A program made the position numbers and the translations under genes. Below the pieces are notes generated by a model. The model searched no databases. It was not told where the DNA came from and worked only from the letters and a program-made list of their open reading frames with translations. A DNA stretch of 64,000 nt, taken from contig RZUM01000004.1 in the NCBI GenBank assembly GCA_004193205.1, positions 434,001-498,000 on the forward strand. Direction: 5' to 3'. This DNA is from Gordonia sediminis. GTDB lineage: Bacteria; Actinomycetota; Actinomycetes; Mycobacteriales; Mycobacteriaceae. Below are positions 59,201 through 64,000 of the stretch, piece after piece. How positions within the stretch are numbered: the stretch's first letter is position 1; each line of letters starts with the position of its first letter.

Positions 59201-61460
59201 GGCGGCACAGCAGTTCGTCGCCTGGTTCACCAAGCTCAACCCCGAAGTGCGGGCCAAGGTCAATACCGACGACGTGAACCAGTATCTGACGTGGGTCGAG
59301 GGCCTTGACCCTGAGATCAAAAGCGAGATCGAGGCGGACCCGGCCAAGGCCGAGAGTGTGCTGCAACGATTCCTGGAACTGCCCGCCGACAAGCGCGCAG
59401 AACTTCTGGCCGATCCTGCCAAGGCCGATGCGACGGTGGCGACCTGGATCGCACAGCCTCGTTCGACCACCGTCACCGTCAACGCTCAAGCGGGAAAGAA
59501 GCTGTCGCCCACCGACCTGCTCATCAGCGGCAACTTCAGCTACAACGCCCAGGTTCAGGCCGGTATCGTCCAGGGTCCGGTCAGCAATCAGGCCACGGGC
59601 GGTCCCATCTCTGGCGGTATCCCCGGTGTGGATTCAGTACCGGTCATGGCGATGCCCGGTGAGCACATGCTCACCGTCTCCGACGTCAACGCGATGGGTG
59701 GTCAGCAGGGGGTCTACGACTTCCGCCGCGCGCTGCACATGTCTCGTGGCGGAGCCATCCAGCATCTGGCCTCGGGCGGCACCGTCCAGAGCGGTGCCTA
59801 CATGACCACCGACATCCAGCGGTCGATGTGGGACTGGGTCCGCACCAACTTCCCGAACGCAACCCTGAACTCGGGCACCCGCACCCAGGAGAGCGGGGCG
59901 GGCTACGACTTCCACATGCAGGGCAAGGCGATCGACCTCGGTGGCCCGATGCAGGCCATTGCCGACGCCATCGCCCAGACCTTCAGCAGCAGCATCCTGG
60001 AGCTGTTCTGGGACCCCGGTCCCAACTACGACGACGGCAAGCCGATCGGGGCCATCGGTGGGCACTCCGATCACGTCCACTTCGCCATGGCCTCCGCCAT
60101 CGCCAACGGCGGTACAGGAGGCGCTGGAGGCGCAGGTGCCGGTGTCAGCACCGTCCCGCTGACGCGCAATGCCGACGGCACCTGGACCTCCCCCGACCCG
60201 GCCTGGGCACATCTGATCCAGCGCGAGTCGGGCGGCAACCCGGCCATCGTCCAGCAGATCCAGGACGTGAACTCGGGTGGCAATGAGGCCAGTGGCCTCT
60301 TCCAGATCGCCAAGGGCACCTGGGCGAACTACGGCGGCACCGCCTACGCCCCGACAGCAGGTCAGGCGGACCCGCAGTATCAGGCCATCGTCGCCGCCAA
60401 GATCTTCAACGCCGAGGGCGGCAGCCCGTGGGGTGCGGGACTGCCGGGGCGTGAGGATGAGGCGGCACTGCGCGCCGGTCTGGTCCTGGGCACCGTGACC
60501 CAGAATCCGTGGACTGCAGAGGACCAGCTCGACCTGGAGCAGGCCGTCCTGGACCGCGACGACGCGAAGAAGAAGCGGGACGAGACCGCCGCCGACGTTA
60601 ACGCCACCGACGAGGAGAAGCGGCGGACCGAGATCGCCTACCAGCGCGCCGTGATGCGGGTGCAGGAGCTGGAGGACAAGAAGAACGGTGTGTCGGTCGA
60701 CTACACCAACGCGCCCGCCCCGCAGGTGCCCCCGCCCACCTCGAACATGTCGAACGAGGAGCAGGCGTACTGGGAGGCCGAGAAGGCGTTCACCGACGCC
60801 AACACCTCTCGCAACGAGGCCTATCGCGACGGCACTGTCGCCGAGCAGCGCCTGGCCGATGCCACCTATTCCAAGGCCCAGGCCACAAGAGACGAGGCCA
60901 AGCAGCTCTGGCAGGCCGCCGAGAAGGCCGGAACTCTGACCTTCGGCGATGAAGAGGCCGAGAAGGCGTACAGCATCCGTGGCCAGATCGAGGAGTACGG
61001 CGGCAAGATCGGACTGTCGGCCTATGACGTCGGGCTCGGTGCGACGAAGGACTCGCTGCCCTTTGAACTCGGGGAATCCCGCTGGTGGTCGCTGCTCGAC
61101 ACCGAGGTCACGAAACTGTCGTCCACCGACCGCGCGCACCGACTCGACCTGGCCAAGGTGGGCGAGGACGCCTACCTCGAAGAGTTCCTGAAGAAGAAGG
61201 GCATCAAGAGCTTCGACAGTGGCGGCTGGCTCCTCCCCGGTGAGATGGGCATCAACCTGTCGGCCCGCCCCGAGCCGATCTTCAACAGCCCCGACCAGCT
61301 CGCCCAGTTCGCCGCCAACTTCGCCCCCGCCGCCTCAGGGCCGGGACTGGTCATCGAGAAGGTGGTGGGCTACAGCCCGCAGGAGGTGGCCCGAGAGGTC
61401 ATGAAGCAGTTCCGGTATCAGCAGATGCGCCAGATGGGCCAGGGAGCGGTGGTGGGCTGA
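56250..61460 (+). CDS. tape measure protein with M15-like peptidase and transglycosylase domains
   Basis: The 1736-aa protein sets tail length. Its N-terminal half is Ala/Gly-rich and helical with a TMP core (IKSGLATLDTSDADLSPLIDQLHIVSTVTGVEIPEAARAAGQLMRTG) and TM-like stretches (ALVGTAIGSVASTI). Around residues 944-1070 are repeats of the form PEVQAxLxxDPxxxxxFxxWxxxLxPEVxAK. A C-terminal M15-like domain (about 1183-1270; LNSGTRT, YDFHMQGKAIDLGG, GHSDHVHFA) and a lytic transglycosylase-like domain (about 1317-1410; IQRESGGNPAI, ASGLFQIAKGTWANYGG) suggest peptidoglycan cutting at DNA entry. Confidence 0.92.
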   Translation: MAGAELATGWVSLTVETAQAKKDINKLFDSTEGIARKAGVQAGRRYATGFESGVRGLDVGFGDSASEAGQEGSQAGRRYRSSFESQTDNLDVGIRSAAGQAGSEGARAGRAFRSDFEAETSHMGADVGGSVAGSFSDSFGNNLDLESAFQQGTQGLGTIAAGVGVWAGQTLGQKFAEGFQENQRRKSEYAEWVREGMGDMYAPGIKSGALYSKAFLVGAGGLATGLAALVGTAIGSVASTISIDHQINEIQAKLGASDTQMQTIGKAAGTSFGNAWGGSAVENMSVAEVAIKSGLATLDTSDADLSPLIDQLHIVSTVTGVEIPEAARAAGQLMRTGLAGSATEAFDIITKASQSGVNISGDLIDTITEYGTQFRKLGIDGPEALGLISQMMKAGARDSDVAADAIKEFSIRAVDGSKTTVDAYSQLGLNADEMQKKFLAGGKTAEDAFGQVLTAVKKIEDPVKRNAVATQLFGTQAEDLGDALYAMDLPNAAKEMDGLAGATKRAGDKLGEDPGVAFQSAINTVKTTAQDAAREIAEKLFPAVKDFTEKIKQYGPSIVGVLGDVAGAGSGVASFFLDLPGWVQAGFGAAVLTRIFNFGGKVDGARTSIKNLFDDFRTSPSKIGTFKGALGGISSFLGGPWNLAIMGAVTALGFLMAAHENAGKKAEEQKKKEQELQDTLNQTTGAVTQQTLTTIAKDFEEKGVFGIAEGYGYTSTDVTRAAAGLDEGTRQAITRQAGQKIGEEVLTSNKGIYREYDKAGINRQLLVDALSGDQASIDAYNAAVQDFYEKNPGTTVRLPTDITSLKDNLSDTGKEAVTLGQEVNGTGEAMDNAAAKARRLQEASVGTFRLTEEGAKAFHDLGVNVKEVPDSKTVVIDMPTAEQEKKLTDLGYTIEHNLDGTATVTLNDEQARAQIQSFVKEIDAVVVKLKLDPPDTQAVYDVFANLKPEVQAVLKRDPKMMEDFASFIASQEPEVQAKLVNDPVAAQQFVAWFTKLNPEVRAKVNTDDVNQYLTWVEGLDPEIKSEIEADPAKAESVLQRFLELPADKRAELLADPAKADATVATWIAQPRSTTVTVNAQAGKKLSPTDLLISGNFSYNAQVQAGIVQGPVSNQATGGPISGGIPGVDSVPVMAMPGEHMLTVSDVNAMGGQQGVYDFRRALHMSRGGAIQHLASGGTVQSGAYMTTDIQRSMWDWVRTNFPNATLNSGTRTQESGAGYDFHMQGKAIDLGGPMQAIADAIAQTFSSSILELFWDPGPNYDDGKPIGAIGGHSDHVHFAMASAIANGGTGGAGGAGAGVSTVPLTRNADGTWTSPDPAWAHLIQRESGGNPAIVQQIQDVNSGGNEASGLFQIAKGTWANYGGTAYAPTAGQADPQYQAIVAAKIFNAEGGSPWGAGLPGREDEAALRAGLVLGTVTQNPWTAEDQLDLEQAVLDRDDAKKKRDETAADVNATDEEKRRTEIAYQRAVMRVQELEDKKNGVSVDYTNAPAPQVPPPTSNMSNEEQAYWEAEKAFTDANTSRNEAYRDGTVAEQRLADATYSKAQATRDEAKQLWQAAEKAGTLTFGDEEAEKAYSIRGQIEEYGGKIGLSAYDVGLGATKDSLPFELGESRWWSLLDTEVTKLSSTDRAHRLDLAKVGEDAYLEEFLKKKGIKSFDSGGWLLPGEMGINLSARPEPIFNSPDQLAQFAANFAPAASGPGLVIEKVVGYSPQEVAREVMKQFRYQQMRQMGQGAVVG

Positions 61461-61461
61461 C

Positions 61462-62424
61462 ATGGCATCTCTGGACATCGTCATCTACGGGGCCTTCGGC
61501 CAGACATGGCACGTGCACGGCGACCAGGCCGGTGCCGAGGGTGTGTACCTGCGCCAGGACCAGGTCGACGGGCTCATCGAGACCCCGGTGCGCCAGGTGT
61601 GGGATGCCAACGCCCGTCAGGTCGGCGGCACCCTGCGGGGGATGTGGCGCGACGTCCGCGACATCGGTCTGGGCTTCATCATCCAGCCCAAGGGCAGCCA
61701 GACGGTCGGTCAGGTGGAAGACGCCTTCCGCCAGTCGTTCGTCTATCGCAAGGACCAGTGGGACTGGGACGCCGTCCTGCCCCGCATCGAGATCACCGAC
61801 CCGGTCAACAGCACCACCCGCAGCATCGACGTGCAGCTCTACGAGCAGGCCGACTTCAACCCCGGCACCGACTTCCTGGTCACCGACGCCGCGCTGCCCA
61901 TCCTGCCGCTGCGGGCCGGTCAGCCGCTCTGGTACGAGGACGACATCATCGAGCCGTGGTCGACCACCGGCACGAGTGGCTCGGGCACCATCGACATCTC
62001 CAATCCCACTCCGGAACCGATGTACGCCAAGTTCGTCCTCACCCGCGCCACCGCGTGGGTGCTGCCGGACCTGAGCTGGTCGGGACCGCCCTATGCCCGC
62101 GTCCCCGGTACCGACAAGCGGACGGGTCGAGACGACAGCTCACGGACGATCCTGATGCCCGAGATCACCACCGCCCACGGCGGGGCGACGGTGGATCTCG
62201 ACTACATCAACGGCACCGCGCTGATGATCCGCTCGGCCAGCGATGAGAACCTGCTCGGCCAGATGCCGGTGCCCGGTCAGTACTTCATCCACGAGTTCCC
62301 GAGCTTCCTGCAGCCGACGACCATCCCGGTGTCGGTCTCGGGAGCACCGGCAGGGGGCGCGATGGTGCAGCTCGTGCAGCCCCGACGCTTCGAGCGACCG
62401 ATTGGCGGTGTCCAACTCCCATGA
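61462..62424 (+). CDS. distal tail protein (Dit-like)
   Basis: The 320-aa protein follows the tape measure gene by one base. DIVIYGAFGQTWHVHGDQAGAEGVYLRQDQVDGLIETPVRQVWD... and LQLYEQADFNPGTDFLVTDAALPILPLRAGQPLWYEDD-like strands match actinophage distal tail (minor tail) proteins that form the baseplate hub. Its stop overlaps the next start (ATGA). Confidence 0.8.
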   Translation: MASLDIVIYGAFGQTWHVHGDQAGAEGVYLRQDQVDGLIETPVRQVWDANARQVGGTLRGMWRDVRDIGLGFIIQPKGSQTVGQVEDAFRQSFVYRKDQWDWDAVLPRIEITDPVNSTTRSIDVQLYEQADFNPGTDFLVTDAALPILPLRAGQPLWYEDDIIEPWSTTGTSGSGTIDISNPTPEPMYAKFVLTRATAWVLPDLSWSGPPYARVPGTDKRTGRDDSSRTILMPEITTAHGGATVDLDYINGTALMIRSASDENLLGQMPVPGQYFIHEFPSFLQPTTIPVSVSGAPAGGAMVQLVQPRRFERPIGGVQLP

Positions 62425-64000
62425 CTTCCCCCATCGACACCGGACTCTCCTTAGAGGAGCAGTGTGAGGCCATCCTCGCGGCAACCAACGCCGCGCAGGA
62501 GGAGGACATCCGGCTGGGCCAGACCGACGACGTGGTGCGCATCTGGACCGGCGAGTGGGACCTCATCCACGTCCTTACCGAGTCGGACAAAGAGCGCTAC
62601 GGCATCGCCAACCTGGACACCGCCGAGGCCAGCTTCGAGGTGCCCACCGAGACCTGGATCGCTCAGTGGCTGTTGGATCAGCAGAGCCGCGTCGACAACG
62701 ACGAGAAGCGCAACGTCCATCTGACCGTCGACATCGCCGCCGGGGGCCAGCGGATGGGCTACCGGCTGAAGGTGGCCCGCCAGGAGGACCGCGCCGACGG
62801 CACGAGCGTCGTAGTGGCCGAGTGGATGTCGGACATGGAAGAGCTGAAGTACCGGTGGCTCAAGCCCAATCCGTTCCTGCCGGACATCGCCCAGATCCCC
62901 AAGCTCTTCCTGATGACCGCCCCGGTGGACTGGCTCAGTGCCGCCTCCCTGTTCATGGATCTCTGGCGCGAGCACAACCCGCTCCTGATCTTCCCCGATG
63001 ATCCGCTGAGCCTGGAGTGGCTCACCACCCTGGACATGTCGACCTGGAACATGGTCGTCAAGCCGGTCAGCTTCGTGGAGTCGTTGGCCGACGGCATCGT
63101 CTGGAGCTTCGTCACCGCCCGGTGGGACAACTTCTGGGAGCGGATGAAGCTCATCTGGCAGGACGCCGAGGTCACCCCGGTGCTGCGCCGCTGGCTCGTC
63201 GGTGACGATCCGCCCTGGCCCGGTGCCAACCTGCGCAACGGCTGCCTGGTGGTCAGCTTCGAGGACAACTCGGGTAGCTGGACCGGCACCTCCCATGGCG
63301 GCACCATCGCTGACGGTCTGCTGCGCACCATCATCAACCCCGGCATCGACCTGGTGGACTCGTCCATCGACGTCATCACCGGGGGCACCGTCCCGGCGGA
63401 GTACTACGAGCCCGGAAACTGGCTGACCCGGAAGTCTCTGCCGTACTGCGTCTACTTCGGTGGCGAGAACACGGGGCTCCTGGACATGAAGTTCTCGTCG
63501 TTCCCCGGCACCGCCATCCTCCTGTCGACAGGAGGCCACTCGGCCCCTGGGGTCAACGAGGCCATCAGCGCGACAGTCCAGGCGGCAGTGGACATCGCCT
63601 CGGCGAACGTGAGTTTCCAGGGATACGGGCTGGGCAGCATCGGTGGGTCCGTGGACGCGTTACTTAAGCCATTTTATGAGGACACCCTTCTAGCTTGGAT
63701 CGAGCTGAAACTTATCCTCAAGGCCCAGGATCAGGGATGGTCCAGGTATTACGAGCAGTTCATCGCATCTGCCGGTAAGGCCTACGGTTTGGACTCGGTG
63801 ATAGTCCTGCGCTCCGGTGCGTGGATGACCAGAAGCTATGAGTCGGTGAGTTTTAGCATCCGAGACGCCCATCCGTTCGTCGTCGGCAAGCACTTTTGGA
63901 TCGGTCACCGCATCGGTGCGGTTCGTCAGTTCGACAAGCTCGGCAGAATCTACATGCAGCAGGTGGTTCAGCTCACTCGCACCAAGTCCCGCGATGATTT
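62421..64000 (+). CDS. minor tail protein (ReqiPepy6 gp37-like), partial
   Basis: The gene starts at ATG 62421, overlapping the distal tail gene stop, and runs open to the window end (at least 526 codons). Features include DDVVRIWTGEWDLIHVLTESDKERYGI, LTVDIAAGGQRMGYRLKVARQED, IINPGIDLVDSSIDVITGGTVPAEYY and SFSIRDAHPFVVGKHFWIGHRIGAVRQFDKLGRIYMQQV, as in Gp37-like tail-tip proteins of actinophages. The C-terminus is outside the window. Confidence 0.8.
   Translation, partial: MTSPIDTGLSLEEQCEAILAATNAAQEEDIRLGQTDDVVRIWTGEWDLIHVLTESDKERYGIANLDTAEASFEVPTETWIAQWLLDQQSRVDNDEKRNVHLTVDIAAGGQRMGYRLKVARQEDRADGTSVVVAEWMSDMEELKYRWLKPNPFLPDIAQIPKLFLMTAPVDWLSAASLFMDLWREHNPLLIFPDDPLSLEWLTTLDMSTWNMVVKPVSFVESLADGIVWSFVTARWDNFWERMKLIWQDAEVTPVLRRWLVGDDPPWPGANLRNGCLVVSFEDNSGSWTGTSHGGTIADGLLRTIINPGIDLVDSSIDVITGGTVPAEYYEPGNWLTRKSLPYCVYFGGENTGLLDMKFSSFPGTAILLSTGGHSAPGVNEAISATVQAAVDIASANVSFQGYGLGSIGGSVDALLKPFYEDTLLAWIELKLILKAQDQGWSRYYEQFIASAGKAYGLDSVIVLRSGAWMTRSYESVSFSIRDAHPFVVGKHFWIGHRIGAVRQFDKLGRIYMQQVVQLTRTKSRDD

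Overview
The window is high-GC actinobacterial DNA. Positions 1 to about 35.2 kb are chromosome of a Mycobacteriales member, most likely Gordonia or a close relative. The gene order nitroreductase / pepN / DUF5130 / small membrane protein / HNH / glbO / GH13 glucosidase / conserved protein / thioesterase / giant gdh / ettA / ssb follows the Mycobacterium tuberculosis Rv2466c-Rv2478c block as I remember it. Positions 35.3 to 64 kb are the left part of an integrated siphophage-type prophage that runs off the right edge.

Host part. A CitAB/DctSR-type two-component pair (3-5 kb) is divergent from a C4-dicarboxylate symporter gene. The conserved mycobacterial block follows, interrupted by a molybdopterin oxidoreductase, and its GH13 glucosidase carries a very large acidic low-complexity insertion. 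Then come a DinB-like protein, a VanX-like dipeptidase and a NarL-type two-component system broken in both genes: a heptamer-repeat frameshift in the kinase and an in-frame amber codon in the regulator. Next is an accessory cluster of three paralogous secreted proteins, an alcohol dehydrogenase that lacks its catalytic-zinc segment, and an exported protein of unknown function, then an APC permease and a tRNA-Arg(TCT) gene.

Prophage part. A tyrosine integrase abuts the tRNA gene. After a DUF732-like membrane protein and a winged-helix protein comes the most striking element: twelve short hairpin units flanking one gene. Each unit has a 36-nt core, RGCCA-N9-CGCYGACCA-N9-CGCY, with two variable spacers of exactly 9 nt, and sits inside its own stem of different sequence. 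The gene between the two blocks encodes a 241-aa protein with a coiled coil followed by an IS110/Nop-like C-terminal domain and no nuclease domain. This matches the TIGR-Tas (tandem interspaced guide RNA) architecture, with a nuclease-less TasA-like protein. Three more units lie singly on the minus strand, in gaps beside the portal gene and after the major tail protein gene.

The rest of the prophage holds glycosyltransferase-like and methyltransferase genes, small genes including several HNH proteins, and an ordered late operon: small and large terminase, portal, MuF-like protein, scaffold, capsid, head-tail connectors, tail terminator, major tail protein, frameshifted tail assembly chaperones, tape measure protein with two muralytic domains, distal tail protein, and a minor tail protein cut by the window end. 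Lysis genes, a clear repressor, replication genes and the second attachment site are not in the window.
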